64,000 nt of DNA from UBA961 sp014191195 (GCA_964204605.1 OZ123195.1:62001-126000); one strand, 5' to 3'; counted from the first letter of the stretch, positions 34,684 to 44,282 are shown. The notes: generated from the sequence alone by a model not told the origin. Numbers and translations are program-made.

Positions 34684-35946
34684 ATGGACAAATTAATAAT
34701 TGAAGGCGGACAACGCCTAAGTGGTACCGTACAAATATCAGGTGCCAAGAATGCTTCTTTGGCATTAATTCCAACTGTGCTTTTAGCACCGGGAATATAT
34801 CGTTTTGCCAATACCCCCAGAATTAAAGATGTTTGGACAATGACTAGGCTTCTAGCAGTAATGGGTGCTCATAGTGAATTAAACGAAAATGAGCTTTTTA
34901 TTGATTCTACAGCTGTAAATTCATTTGAAGCTCCTTATGAATATGTTAAGCAGATGCGAGCTTCCATAAATGTTCTTGGGCCCTTACTTGCACGATATGG
35001 TCAAGCTAAAGTGTCTTTGCCAGGTGGATGCGCCTTTGGCCCAAGGCCTGTAGATTTACATCTTAAAGGTTTTGAAAAATTAGGCGCAGAGATTACAATT
35101 GAAAATGGTTATATCTATGCAAAGGCAAAAGAGCTAAAAGGAAATCGTATCCATTTCGATATTTCTAGTGTTGGAGCTACAGAAAATGTTCTTACAGCTG
35201 CTGTTATGGCTAAAGGAACAACTATAATGAGTAATGCAGCCCAAGAGCCAGAAATAACTGCTCTTGCTAAAATGCTTGTTAAAATGGGAGCTAAAATAGA
35301 TGGAATAGGAACCACCACCTTAGAAATAGAAGGTGTTTCTGAGCTTAAAGCAGTTGATTTTGAGAATATTTCTGATAGAATAGAAGCAGCTACTTTTTTG
35401 ATTGGTATCGCCATGACTCAAGGCAAAGCTATTCTTGAAAATGTAAATCCATATCATTTAACTGCTGTTATTTCTAAATTAGAAGAGGCAGGTGTAAGTA
35501 TTGATGTAAATGGTAATACTATATCGGTTGAGATGAATGGTTTACCAAAGCCTACAGATATTACTACTGCTCCTTATCCCGGATTTCCTACCGATGCTCA
35601 AGCACAATGGATTGCATTTATGATGTGCGCACAAGGAGCAAGCAGAATAACAGATACAATCTATCCAACAAGATTTCATCATGTTCCTGAATTAAAAAGA
35701 TTAGGAGCATCAATAGAAATGGCAGAAAATTCAGCAATTGTATTTGGTGGAAAACCATTAACTGGTGCAACTGTTATGTCTTCAGACTTAAGAGCAAGTG
35801 CATCTTTATTACTGTCTGGGCTTATTGCACAAGGTAATACAGAAGTATTAAGAGTTTATCATATTGATCGTGGATATGAACAAATTGAGAAGAAGTTTCA
35901 GCAATTGGGTGCTTCTATTCAGCGGGCCTCCACAGAGGAATACTGA
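34684..35946 (+). CDS. murA: UDP-N-acetylglucosamine 1-carboxyvinyltransferase
   Basis: A 420-aa enzyme that transfers enolpyruvate to UDP-GlcNAc in the first committed step of peptidoglycan synthesis. Lys22 (SGAKNAS) and the catalytic Cys116 in PGGCAFGPRPVDLHL are present; the latter predicts fosfomycin sensitivity at the target level, as in enzymes with Cys rather than Asp. TDAQAQW and the final RGYEQIEKKF are also typical. It is followed 16 bases later by the EnvC-like gene. Confidence 0.98.
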   Translation: MDKLIIEGGQRLSGTVQISGAKNASLALIPTVLLAPGIYRFANTPRIKDVWTMTRLLAVMGAHSELNENELFIDSTAVNSFEAPYEYVKQMRASINVLGPLLARYGQAKVSLPGGCAFGPRPVDLHLKGFEKLGAEITIENGYIYAKAKELKGNRIHFDISSVGATENVLTAAVMAKGTTIMSNAAQEPEITALAKMLVKMGAKIDGIGTTTLEIEGVSELKAVDFENISDRIEAATFLIGIAMTQGKAILENVNPYHLTAVISKLEEAGVSIDVNGNTISVEMNGLPKPTDITTAPYPGFPTDAQAQWIAFMMCAQGASRITDTIYPTRFHHVPELKRLGASIEMAENSAIVFGGKPLTGATVMSSDLRASASLLLSGLIAQGNTEVLRVYHIDRGYEQIEKKFQQLGASIQRASTEEY

Positions 35947-35962
35947 TATTAGCAGTTATATT

Positions 35963-37336
35963 ATGCGTGCAGCTTTTATGTTCCTTATTTTTTGTTGTTT
36001 TAGTATACATACTACTGCTTTTACAAAAAAAAATGCACGCACAAAAAATCACATCGTGACTAAAAAAAAGTCGGGTAGAAAAAGTACTGTGTTGTCTAAA
36101 AGAAAATATTCTGTTCAACATAGTAAAACCAAACTTCAAACTTTACATGAAGAAATTGCAAAGGCACAGCAAAAAGTTTATCGATTAAATGCTAAAGAGC
36201 AATCAACTATTTCTACTTTGCAGGAAACTCAAAAAAAGAAAGTTATTATCTCTCAAAAAGTTGGAAAACTAGCTGGAGAAGTTTCTAAAATTCAAGACAC
36301 ATTAACTGTTATTCAAAGAACAGAGTCATCACTTAAAGAAAAATTATTAGCTACCAAAAATGAATATGCAAATCTTGCTAAGATATATGTGAATCTTAGT
36401 AAACAGCAGGTTTCTGGCGCGCAATCTAGCAATGATTTATTGCCAGGAAGTACAGGGCCATCATCAGGAATTTTACAAAGATTGCCATCATATATGCAAT
36501 TATTACACAAAAAATTAACAGCATATTTAACAGAAATAACAAAAGTTCAAGGGGCGCTTTCATATCAACAAGCACAGTTATCGCAATATTCTTCACTACA
36601 AGAAAAAATCTTATTAGAAAAAGAAAAAGAGCAACAGTTTTTACAAAAAACTATGAATGCCCAAAAGTTGACATTGAGTCAGGTAAGATTAGATAAAGCA
36701 TTAGTATTAAAAGAATTAGAAAAGAAACAAAAAAGTGCTCAACAGATTGCTGGGATGATTTTATCGCTTGTGCATCAAGAAAGCAAAAAACAAGATGAAC
36801 ATATTAAAAATAAAACTAGAGAATTGAGAAAGGATATATCAATACATGGTAAAGGTGAGAAAAAGAATATTCCAATTTCTGACAACGTATCTAAAAGTAT
36901 AACACAAAAAGAAATAATAAAGAACGACATACAAGAATCAGATATGCAGTTTTCTGGCATATTCAAATGGCCAACGAATGCAAGGAAAATTTTACGTTCT
37001 TTTGGACAATATCGCAATTCAGTAACGAATACCATTATGGATAATCCTGGTTTAGATATTGCATGTTCCGAGGGAAGCTCTGCATTTTGTGCAGCTTCTG
37101 GAAAAGTTTCTTTAGTTCACTGGTTGCCAGGTTATAATTCAATGGTGATTATTGATCATGGAAACTCTTATCGATCTGTCTATGCAAATCTTTCAAATTC
37201 TTTGGTGAAAAAAGGACAAATTATCTCTGCTGGCTTTGTAATTGGTAAAACTACGCAATCAGTTGACGGCGAATTTTTACATTTTGAACTATGGAAGGGC
37301 AAAAATCGTCTAAACCCTTTGTCATATTGCAGATAA
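35963..37336 (+). CDS. EnvC-like murein hydrolase activator (degenerate LytM/M23 domain)
   Basis: A 457-aa protein with a signal peptide (residues 1-20) and a basic stretch. Long coiled coils follow (about 45-130 and 175-270), with a C-terminal LytM fold (about 345-457: GLDIACSEGSSAFCAASGKV, VIIDHGNSYRSVYANL, HFELWKG). The zinc site is broken: the first His is Asn361 (NPGLD, Asp365 kept), the YAHL-type His is Asn409, and the HxH pair reads Phe438-Leu-His440. This is the pattern of EnvC/NlpD-type regulators that activate amidases at division rather than cut peptidoglycan. The upstream frame to 35864 lies inside murA and lacks a signal peptide. Confidence 0.8.
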   Translation: MRAAFMFLIFCCFSIHTTAFTKKNARTKNHIVTKKKSGRKSTVLSKRKYSVQHSKTKLQTLHEEIAKAQQKVYRLNAKEQSTISTLQETQKKKVIISQKVGKLAGEVSKIQDTLTVIQRTESSLKEKLLATKNEYANLAKIYVNLSKQQVSGAQSSNDLLPGSTGPSSGILQRLPSYMQLLHKKLTAYLTEITKVQGALSYQQAQLSQYSSLQEKILLEKEKEQQFLQKTMNAQKLTLSQVRLDKALVLKELEKKQKSAQQIAGMILSLVHQESKKQDEHIKNKTRELRKDISIHGKGEKKNIPISDNVSKSITQKEIIKNDIQESDMQFSGIFKWPTNARKILRSFGQYRNSVTNTIMDNPGLDIACSEGSSAFCAASGKVSLVHWLPGYNSMVIIDHGNSYRSVYANLSNSLVKKGQIISAGFVIGKTTQSVDGEFLHFELWKGKNRLNPLSYCR

Positions 37337-37411
37337 AAAAATGCACAATGATATATTATCTATTTCGTGTTATCGCGTCCACATCAGATTACAGTATCAT
37401 CGAATCTAAGC

Positions 37412-38656
37412 ATGAAAAACATCTATGCTAAAATAATTCGTCGCTCACTTACAAAGTGGCAAATCAAAGTATTCTTAGCATTTTTTGCTTTTGCTATGGT
37501 TATAAGTGTTTTACTGTATACTCAAAAATTAGCGCATGAACTTATAGAGAGGGAAAAGAGAATAGTTACTTTTTATGCGGATATTTATAAGCATTATTTA
37601 TCTGATGTTAATGCAAATGCAGATGACTTTTTATTTCTATTAGATAGAATTATTCCTACAATTTCTTTTCCTGTTGTTTTTACAGATGCAGAAGGCAATC
37701 CTAATAGGCCTTTCTCACAATTCACATTAAATGTTGATGTTGATACCTCTTTAGTCCAATCAAGAGTTAAAATTCAAGAAAAAAAGATTGTAGAATTACT
37801 CAAAACAATGAGTTCTACCTATCCTCCAATTCAAATTAAAGATGAAGAGGGTATGGTTTTGGGAATGATTTATTATACTAATTCATCATTGATACGCCAG
37901 ATGCAATGGTTGCCATATATAGAAATCATTATTGTTTCTGCATTTATTTTTATAGGATATATCGCTTTTAGTTATCTCAGACGCACCGAAGAATCAAATG
38001 TATGGGTTGGAATGGCTAAAGAAGCTGCTCATCAGCTTGGAACTCCTTTGTCTAGCTTATTGGGTTGGCTAGAAATCTTAAGAATCAATAGTAATGATTC
38101 GCAAGCTGTATCTGAGACAGCCAAAGAAATGGAACATGATTTATATAGACTTAATACGATTGCAAATAGATTTTCGAAAATAGGCTCAGAGCCTGTGAAA
38201 CATAGAGAAAATGTATCTGAACTTATCGAAAAAGTATGCATGTATTTTGAAAAAAGGGTGCCTCATTTAGGCAGAAAAGTACAAATAGAACGAAATCTTC
38301 TTGATGATATCTATGTGAATGCTAATGGAGAATTATTCGAATGGGTAATAGAAAACTTGTTGAAAAATGGCGTTGAATCAATTGATAATTCACATGGAAT
38401 TATATCTGTTCATATGAAACTAATTTCGAAAAATAGAGTTCTTATTACAGTTAAAGATAATGGAAAAGGGATGTCTGGTCCTGTAAAAAGACAAATCTTC
38501 TTGCCTGGCTATACTACCAAAAAAAGAGGTTGGGGGCTTGGTTTGTCTTTATCTAAAAGAATTATAGAAAAATATCATGCTGGCAGAATATATGTTAAAG
38601 ATAGTTCTCCTGGCAAAGGAACTACATTCGCTATTGAAATTCCATCCACTATATAA
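37412..38656 (+). CDS. Membrane sensor histidine kinase
   Basis: A 414-aa kinase. TM1 lies at about 17-37, with an extracytoplasmic sensor at about 40-165 and TM2 at about 168-190. The phosphoacceptor His207 is in the H-box EAAHQLGTPLSSLLG; an N-box (ENLLKNGVES), G1 (KDNGKGMSG) and G2 (GWGLGLSLSKRII) complete the catalytic domain. The H-box HQLGTPL is a Bacteroidota-style variant. The ATG at 37412 is preferred over a GTG at 37367. No response regulator gene adjoins, so it is an orphan here. The signal sensed is unknown. Confidence 0.9.
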   Translation: MKNIYAKIIRRSLTKWQIKVFLAFFAFAMVISVLLYTQKLAHELIEREKRIVTFYADIYKHYLSDVNANADDFLFLLDRIIPTISFPVVFTDAEGNPNRPFSQFTLNVDVDTSLVQSRVKIQEKKIVELLKTMSSTYPPIQIKDEEGMVLGMIYYTNSSLIRQMQWLPYIEIIIVSAFIFIGYIAFSYLRRTEESNVWVGMAKEAAHQLGTPLSSLLGWLEILRINSNDSQAVSETAKEMEHDLYRLNTIANRFSKIGSEPVKHRENVSELIEKVCMYFEKRVPHLGRKVQIERNLLDDIYVNANGELFEWVIENLLKNGVESIDNSHGIISVHMKLISKNRVLITVKDNGKGMSGPVKRQIFLPGYTTKKRGWGLGLSLSKRIIEKYHAGRIYVKDSSPGKGTTFAIEIPSTI

Positions 38657-38666
38657 TGCAAGTATT

Positions 38667-41573
38667 ATGATGATATTTCTACATGTATGTTCATATATCA
38701 TTATGTATTTAGGATGTATTATTATAAGTGGTGGATATCTTAATTCTCTTTATGCTGGCCAAAACAGTTTGATTATTAAATTTACTACTCAATCAGATGA
38801 ATATATTCAGTGGAAAAATAATGAAAGAAAGGGAACTATTCAGTCGCTTGTATCAACACTTGGGAATCATACTTCTAGACCAATGCTGAGAAGCCAAATA
38901 TTCGATTTATTGATATCAAAATCTAATGTGAACAGCAAAGTAAAGGATAATATTTTATCTGTTTTAAATCTTGAATCGTTAGCAATTTTTGAATATAATG
39001 CTGATATATCTCCAGAAATTGTTTCAAAAAAAATAAGTTCTTATTCTTTTATTGAATATGCAGAGCCAAAGCCTGTACATACTTTCAATACGGCTCCAAA
39101 TGATCCAATGATTTCGATGCAGAATTATCTTAATCAGATACATGCATTCGAAGCTTGGGAATACTATGAATCATCATCAAGAAAAGATAGTATACTTATT
39201 TCAATAGTAGATACAGGAATTGATACAAATCATGAAGATTTATTATCAGCTTTGTATGTAAACTCTGGAGAAGATGGATTAGATCAAAAAGGTGTTTCAA
39301 AAAGAGCAAATGGTATTGATGATGATTTGAATGGCTTTATCGATGATTGGAGTGGATGGGACTTTGCAAGTAGCACCAATATTATTTCTGGAGATAATAG
39401 TCCATTTCCTGGGCACTTTCATGGTACTCATGTGGCAGGAATAGCTGCAGCGATTCCAAATAATGAAAAAGGAATAGCAGGTATCGCTAGAAGAGTTAAA
39501 ATTCTTCCGGTAAAAGTAAGTAAAGATGATTCTACAAGTTTGACTGTAGAAAACAGTTTTGAAGGTTTATTATATGCTGCAGCAATGGGTGCAAGGATAA
39601 TTAACTGCAGTTGGGGAAGCCCTTCTCCATCAATTGCAGAAGCAGAAATAGTAGCAAATGCGCAACAATATGGTTGTTTAATTGTAGCTGGTGCTGGCAA
39701 TGATGGAAAAGAAACATCATTTTACCCTGCATCTTATCCCAATGTTTTATCAGTTGCAGCGGTATATTATGATGCCACCAAAACCTCTTATTCAAACTTT
39801 TCACCCAGTGTTGATATTTCAGCTCCTGGATCTTCTATATTTTCTACTTTAAAAGGCAATACATATGGATATTCAAGCGGAACATCTATGTCTGCCCCAA
39901 TTATATCAGGAACTGCAGCCCTTATTGCTTCGGTATTTCCTCTTGATGATGCCCAGCAAATCGCAGCCCGCATTATTTCGTCTGCAAAAAATATAGATAG
40001 TATCAATCCTTTATTTGCTAGAAAAATAGGATTTGGTCAGGTTGACTGTATGGCTGCGCTTTCACAAAAAAATCCACAATATATTGCCATTATTCAGAAG
40101 CAGATTACCGATGAAACTGCTGATGATATGTATACACCAGGAGAATCAATAGATATATCTTTATCTATCAAAAATGTATTAGAAACAGTTGATTCAGCAT
40201 TTATTATAGCTTCATGTAGTGATTCGAATGTGAACATTGTATTTAAAAAAGATACCATATATGCTGGAACTTTGCAGCCTTCTACGGTATACTCTTTACC
40301 ATTTCCCTTATCTTTTACTTTGCCAGAAAATCCACCATATAATTATCCATTACTTATTCATTTAGATATATATAGCGCTTCAACTTTGATTGCAAGAGAT
40401 GCCGTACAATTAGTAATCAATCCCACATATAGAACATTAGCAGAAAACGATATAACAGTAACCATTAATAGCCAAGGAAATATTGGGTATAATGATTATC
40501 CTTCAAATACTCAAGGACAAGGTTTAGGTACATCGTATAATCCATATTCTCTATTGTTTGAAGGCGCTTTTATGGCTGGAATATCGCCAAATAGGTTAAG
40601 CAATATTGCACGAGACGCTTCTGGAGACGCACAAGATCGATCTTGGATAATAAAAGATCCTATTAAAGTATCGATTCCAGGAATGATAGCAGACCTAGAA
40701 GCACATATTACCTTTAAAGATGAATATAAAGCAGATCAGGCTGGCTTTACTGTTGAGCAAAAAGTATATCAAAGCAATGAAGATTCACTGAAAGACATTC
40801 TATTTTTATCATATGAAATAACAAATAATTCAGGTATACACTATGATTCTGTTTTTGCAGGCCTTTTTTTTGATTGGGATATTGGGCCTGCTGGACAAAA
40901 TAATATTTGCGGATTTAATCAATTGAAAGGTTATGGTTATTGTTATAATGATGTATTAGATAAGTTGCCTTATACTGGTGTAGCATTGCTAACAGGACAA
41001 TCCTTAAATTATTGCTCTATCGATAATGATGGTGGGGGAGGATATATAAATATTTATGATGGCTTTTCTAGAAATGAAAAATGGCGGGCAATGTCAGGTG
41101 GATTAACAAGAGCATTCTCTCGTCCTACAGATGTTTCGATGGTGATTTCAGGTGGCCCCGAGCGATTAGATGCCGAAGAAACAAAAAAGTTTGTTTTTGC
41201 TGTTTTTATTGGTACAAATGAACAAGATTTAGATAGAAAGATGGAATCTAGTAGATCCTATGCTGCAGCTAACAATATTGGTTCTGGATTTATGTGGAAT
41301 CAAGCGCCAAGAAATAATCAATTAAAGGAGATTTTGATTGGAAGGGATGAGGCTATTTATATAGATTATCAAGTATCAGCAAGAACCAATATTCACTTTG
41401 AAGTAAATGATATGCTTGGTAAGTTGATTAAAAGAATATCTATTGGTGAAAAAAATGCTGGGATATATACTTCAGAAAGAATTTCATTCGATGGATTATC
41501 ATCTGGAACATATATGGTAAAATTTATCACTGATTATGGATATGATGCATTACCATTTGTACTTATTAGATAA
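38667..41573 (+). CDS. Secreted subtilisin-like serine protease (S8) with T9SS-type C-terminal domain
   Basis: A 968-aa exported protease. It has a signal peptide (about 1-30), an inhibitor-like propeptide region (about 35-135) and the S8 catalytic domain with Asp182 (IVDTGID), His252 (HGTHVAGIAA) and Ser407 (GTSMSAP). A long beta-rich region follows. The final about 80 residues (IHFEVNDMLGKLIKRISI...GLSSGTYMVKFITD) form a type A T9SS sorting domain, so surface display or secretion through the T9SS is inferred. The start at 38667 (or 38670) gives a proper signal; the upstream frame to 38577 runs within the kinase gene. Confidence 0.9.
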   Translation: MMIFLHVCSYIIMYLGCIIISGGYLNSLYAGQNSLIIKFTTQSDEYIQWKNNERKGTIQSLVSTLGNHTSRPMLRSQIFDLLISKSNVNSKVKDNILSVLNLESLAIFEYNADISPEIVSKKISSYSFIEYAEPKPVHTFNTAPNDPMISMQNYLNQIHAFEAWEYYESSSRKDSILISIVDTGIDTNHEDLLSALYVNSGEDGLDQKGVSKRANGIDDDLNGFIDDWSGWDFASSTNIISGDNSPFPGHFHGTHVAGIAAAIPNNEKGIAGIARRVKILPVKVSKDDSTSLTVENSFEGLLYAAAMGARIINCSWGSPSPSIAEAEIVANAQQYGCLIVAGAGNDGKETSFYPASYPNVLSVAAVYYDATKTSYSNFSPSVDISAPGSSIFSTLKGNTYGYSSGTSMSAPIISGTAALIASVFPLDDAQQIAARIISSAKNIDSINPLFARKIGFGQVDCMAALSQKNPQYIAIIQKQITDETADDMYTPGESIDISLSIKNVLETVDSAFIIASCSDSNVNIVFKKDTIYAGTLQPSTVYSLPFPLSFTLPENPPYNYPLLIHLDIYSASTLIARDAVQLVINPTYRTLAENDITVTINSQGNIGYNDYPSNTQGQGLGTSYNPYSLLFEGAFMAGISPNRLSNIARDASGDAQDRSWIIKDPIKVSIPGMIADLEAHITFKDEYKADQAGFTVEQKVYQSNEDSLKDILFLSYEITNNSGIHYDSVFAGLFFDWDIGPAGQNNICGFNQLKGYGYCYNDVLDKLPYTGVALLTGQSLNYCSIDNDGGGGYINIYDGFSRNEKWRAMSGGLTRAFSRPTDVSMVISGGPERLDAEETKKFVFAVFIGTNEQDLDRKMESSRSYAAANNIGSGFMWNQAPRNNQLKEILIGRDEAIYIDYQVSARTNIHFEVNDMLGKLIKRISIGEKNAGIYTSERISFDGLSSGTYMVKFITDYGYDALPFVLIR

Positions 41574-41579
41574 AATTAT

Positions 41580-42362
41580 TTAAGGCACTGTAATTCTTTT
41601 TCTTACAAATTTATCATTACCTAACCTCACTTCTGCCACATAATCACCAGCAGGCATTGGCCTGCCTTTATCATCTCTTCCATTCCATGCTAATTGATAT
41701 TTTCCAGGAACTTGTTGTCCTTGAAATACAATTGCAATTTCTTTTGCAGCTGTAGAATACACAACAACTTTTACAAACATTGAATAGTCAACTGCATAAG
41801 TAACTATTGGTGAAACATCTTCAGTAATACCTAAAAATGAACCGATGGATGATAGCGGAATTTGTACTCCGGCTCCTATAGTACTTGGCCTACCAGTAGG
41901 AATTTGCTGCGATCTAGCTATCATTTCTTGTCTTTGTACAATCTCTGAACCTCTTGGTAAATAATACTCTGCCGGTAAATCCATATTTCTTAATAGAATT
42001 TCGAATGGATTTTCTTTTGCTTCTGCTAATCTTTGTTTGAGGCCAAAAGCAATGATTTTAGAGTGTAATTGTGCTAATGTGCCAGCAGGAATCCCTAAAC
42101 GTAACATTCTATAATATGCTGAATCTTGATCTGCTGTGTATTTACTTGAAGAGCCAGGAACGATTTGTATATCTTTTTTTACAGAATCTATTTGAAGTGT
42201 ATCGCCTGTAATCGTTTGTACAGGAGAGTAAATTCTCTTCTTTTTAACAATTGTTTGGGATGAGTCTTTAATCGAATATGCTTGTAGATCTACTTGTGAA
42301 AAAAATGTAATACCTGCACTTATGCTTAGTATACAGTACAACATCGTTTTCCATGTAAACAT
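41580..42362 (-). CDS. Secreted protein with FlgD-like C-terminal domain
   Basis: A 260-aa protein with a signal peptide (about 1-28, ending VDLQA). A middle region without a recognised domain (about 75-180) is rich in Gln, Ile and Pro. The C-terminal Ig-like FlgD/T9SS-type fold (VKVVVYSTAAKEIAIVFQGQQVPGKYQLAWNGRDDKGRPMPAGDYVAEVRL) has the conserved W-N/D-G-x-D-x-G-x-x-x-x-G-x-Y pattern. Probably a cell-surface or T9SS-associated protein; function unknown. Its stop lies six bases from that of the convergent subtilase. Confidence 0.7.
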   Translation of the reverse strand: MFTWKTMLYCILSISAGITFFSQVDLQAYSIKDSSQTIVKKKRIYSPVQTITGDTLQIDSVKKDIQIVPGSSSKYTADQDSAYYRMLRLGIPAGTLAQLHSKIIAFGLKQRLAEAKENPFEILLRNMDLPAEYYLPRGSEIVQRQEMIARSQQIPTGRPSTIGAGVQIPLSSIGSFLGITEDVSPIVTYAVDYSMFVKVVVYSTAAKEIAIVFQGQQVPGKYQLAWNGRDDKGRPMPAGDYVAEVRLGNDKFVRKRITVP

Positions 42363-42393
42363 ATAGTAATCTGGTAGAAATGAATAATTGATT

Positions 42394-42425
42394 CAAAATT
42401 ACATTATCTAAGTTCAATCAACAAA
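42394..42425 (-). promoter_or_regulatory. Bacteroidota-type promoter for the FlgD-domain protein
   Basis: Minus strand: TTTG (42425-42422), 20-base spacer, TAATTTTG (42401-42394), 32 bases before the ATG. Exact match; the -33 element lies within the T-run of the upstream S1-protein terminator. Confidence 0.55.
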
Positions 42426-42457
42426 AAAGGCCGTCAAATAGTAAATTTGACGGCCTT
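42423..42457 (-). terminator. Terminator of the S1-domain protein gene
   Basis: Perfect 13-bp stem AAGGCCGTCAAAT / ATTTGACGGCCTT with a 5-base loop, followed on the minus strand by a T-run. Confidence 0.88.
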
Positions 42458-42476
42458 AACACTTTGCTGGAATCTA

Positions 42477-44114
42477 TTAACTGCCTTTCAGATTGTTTTT
42501 TTGAGCTTCAGAAAGCAAGTCCATAATAGTAATAGTTGGTGTATCAGGTAAAGTTACCTTTGGGTCGCCACTACGATTATCACGTGGTGATCTTTGTCCA
42601 CTATTTTGTCCACTATTTTGATTGCGTTGAGGAATAGATGCTAATTCTTCATCAGTATATTGTGGAGCTAAAACTAATGATTCTGTATCTCCATTAGAAT
42701 CTACAATCGTAGCTTCGAATGTATCACCAATTGCAAATGCATTCTTACCTGAAACATTACGTACTTTTGAACGAGGAACAAAGCCATCAAAATCCTCATT
42801 AATATTAACCAATAATCCATTTGGATTAACTTGTGAAACTGTTACAGAGACATTTGAGCCAGCTGGATGTGTATCTTGAATTGTTTTCCAAGGATTTGGT
42901 TTCATATGCTTTAAGCTTAAACCAATGCGTTTTTTTTCAGCAGAAGAATTGAGAACTGCTAAATCAATTACCACACCTTCTTGTAATAAATCTTGAGCGA
43001 ATACACCTCTACGTCCCCACACAAGGTCAGCATTTCTTAATAAGCCTTCTAATCCTGGTTCAATCTCTACATATGTTCCAAAATCAGTAAATCGTTTTGC
43101 TATACCTTTAACAACTGTACCTGTAGGATATTTAGTTTCTACTGCATCCCAAGGAGAACTAACAAAGTCTTTGGTGCTTAATGCTAAACGACCTCTTTCT
43201 GAATCAACACCAGAAACAGTAGCTTTTACATGATCACCTTTTTTGAATAATACCGATGGATCAGCTATACGATACGAAGCCATACGACTTATATGCACCA
43301 TGCCTTCAACACCATTAATATCAACAAAGATGCCGAATGTAGTAAGTGAAGATACTGTCCCTTCTACAATATCACCCTCTTTTATTGAACCAAAGAATGA
43401 ATCTCTTAATAATTTTCTTCTGCTTGCGACTACAGTTCTGCGTCCATTCTCATCTTTTTGAATCTCAATGATCTGAACAGGTATAGCAGTTCCAACCGCA
43501 TCGGTAAGTTCTTTGTCACTTGGCGCACGTTTTAGGCCAAAATGAGATGCAGGCATGAATAAGCGTGTACCATTATAATCTAATCGTAATCCACCTTTTA
43601 TTCTTTCTGCTACAGTAACTTCGATTACAGATTGATCTGCATGGATAGTATCTGTGATTGCAGCTTGTTCTTCTTCTAATTGCTTGCGCTTTTCTTTTTC
43701 TTCTTTACGCTTATCAGCTGCAGATGTATCTTGTTCAATTTCTACAGTCGCTGGAATTGTTGTTGCTTCTACAGTTTCCGCAGTTGCTTCTACAGTTTCC
43801 GCAGTTGCTTCTGCAGTTTCCGCAGGTGCTTCTGCAGTTTCCGCAGTTGCTTCTACAGGTTCAGCAAGTGCTTCTGCAGTTTCCGCAGGTGCTTCTGCAG
43901 TTTCCGCAGTTGCTTCTGCAGTTTCAGCAGGTGCTTCTGCAGTTTCCGCAGGTGCTTCTGCAGTTTCCGCAGATGTAGCTACAGGTTCAACAATAGTAGT
44001 TTCTGAAACAACTTCATGAGTAGAAACGGTTTCCAGAGCAGAAGTTTCATTGATTAATGAAGATTCATCTGCATTAGGATTGGCATGATTGAGTTCTTGG
44101 TCGGACATAGACAC
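42477..44114 (-). CDS. rpsA: S1 RNA-binding domain protein (ribosomal protein S1-like) with AET-repeat N-terminus
   Basis: A 545-aa protein. Residues 1-150 are acidic low complexity, including ten copies of a seven-residue A-E-T-A-E-A-P-type repeat (about 48-117). Four S1 OB-fold domains follow at about 160-240, 250-320, 335-405 and 420-490; the clearest reads GDIVEGTVSSLTTFGIFVDI-GVEGMVHIS. The C-terminal tail is Asn/Gln/Ser-rich. Ribosomal S1 normally has four to six such domains and binds mRNA on the 30S subunit. Isolated strong promoter and terminator fit a highly expressed ribosomal protein, though another S1-domain factor is possible. Confidence 0.8.
   Translation of the reverse strand: MSMSDQELNHANPNADESSLINETSALETVSTHEVVSETTIVEPVATSAETAEAPAETAEAPAETAEATAETAEAPAETAEALAEPVEATAETAEAPAETAEATAETVEATAETVEATTIPATVEIEQDTSAADKRKEEKEKRKQLEEEQAAITDTIHADQSVIEVTVAERIKGGLRLDYNGTRLFMPASHFGLKRAPSDKELTDAVGTAIPVQIIEIQKDENGRRTVVASRRKLLRDSFFGSIKEGDIVEGTVSSLTTFGIFVDINGVEGMVHISRMASYRIADPSVLFKKGDHVKATVSGVDSERGRLALSTKDFVSSPWDAVETKYPTGTVVKGIAKRFTDFGTYVEIEPGLEGLLRNADLVWGRRGVFAQDLLQEGVVIDLAVLNSSAEKKRIGLSLKHMKPNPWKTIQDTHPAGSNVSVTVSQVNPNGLLVNINEDFDGFVPRSKVRNVSGKNAFAIGDTFEATIVDSNGDTESLVLAPQYTDEELASIPQRNQNSGQNSGQRSPRDNRSGDPKVTLPDTPTITIMDLLSEAQKNNLKGS
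43763..43972. repeat. 21-bp tandem repeat, about ten units, within the S1-protein gene
   Basis: Imperfect tandem array with unit GCTTCTGCAGTTTCCGCAGG plus T on the plus strand, encoding A-E-T-A-E-A-P/T on the minus strand. Variation is mostly at one or two positions per unit. Because 21 is a multiple of 3, unit gain or loss keeps the frame. Confidence 0.85.
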
Positions 44115-44190
44115 GCATTGAGCTTAAGGTAAAGAATTTCATTGCTTTAGAGGAATACTAAAAAGCGATGGTACATTTGTAAACGAAGTG

Positions 44191-44220
44191 CAAAAATAAC
44201 AATTCGAAGCTAGTAGCAAA
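44191..44220 (-). promoter_or_regulatory. Bacteroidota-type promoter for the S1-domain protein
   Basis: Minus strand: TTTG (44220-44217), 18-base spacer, TATTTTTG (44198-44191), 77 bases before the ATG. It lies in the 168-base gap to the helicase gene. Confidence 0.55.
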
Positions 44221-44282
44221 AGTTTGAATAAAAGATATTGAAATTATTTGTAAAATATTACTAAAATTTATTAGTGATACAA

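Noticed and set aside
35864..35962. Longer N-terminus for the EnvC-like protein
   Set aside because: It overlaps murA in another frame and would bury the signal peptide that starts at 35963.
38577..38666. Earlier start for the subtilase
   Set aside because: The region is the 3' end of the histidine kinase gene, and the signal peptide begins at 38667.
43654..44019. Overlapping plus-strand reading frames of about 106-121 codons
   Set aside because: They exist only because the 21-bp repeat of the minus-strand S1 gene is open in several frames; composition is Ala/Ser or Leu/Gln repeats with no start signal.
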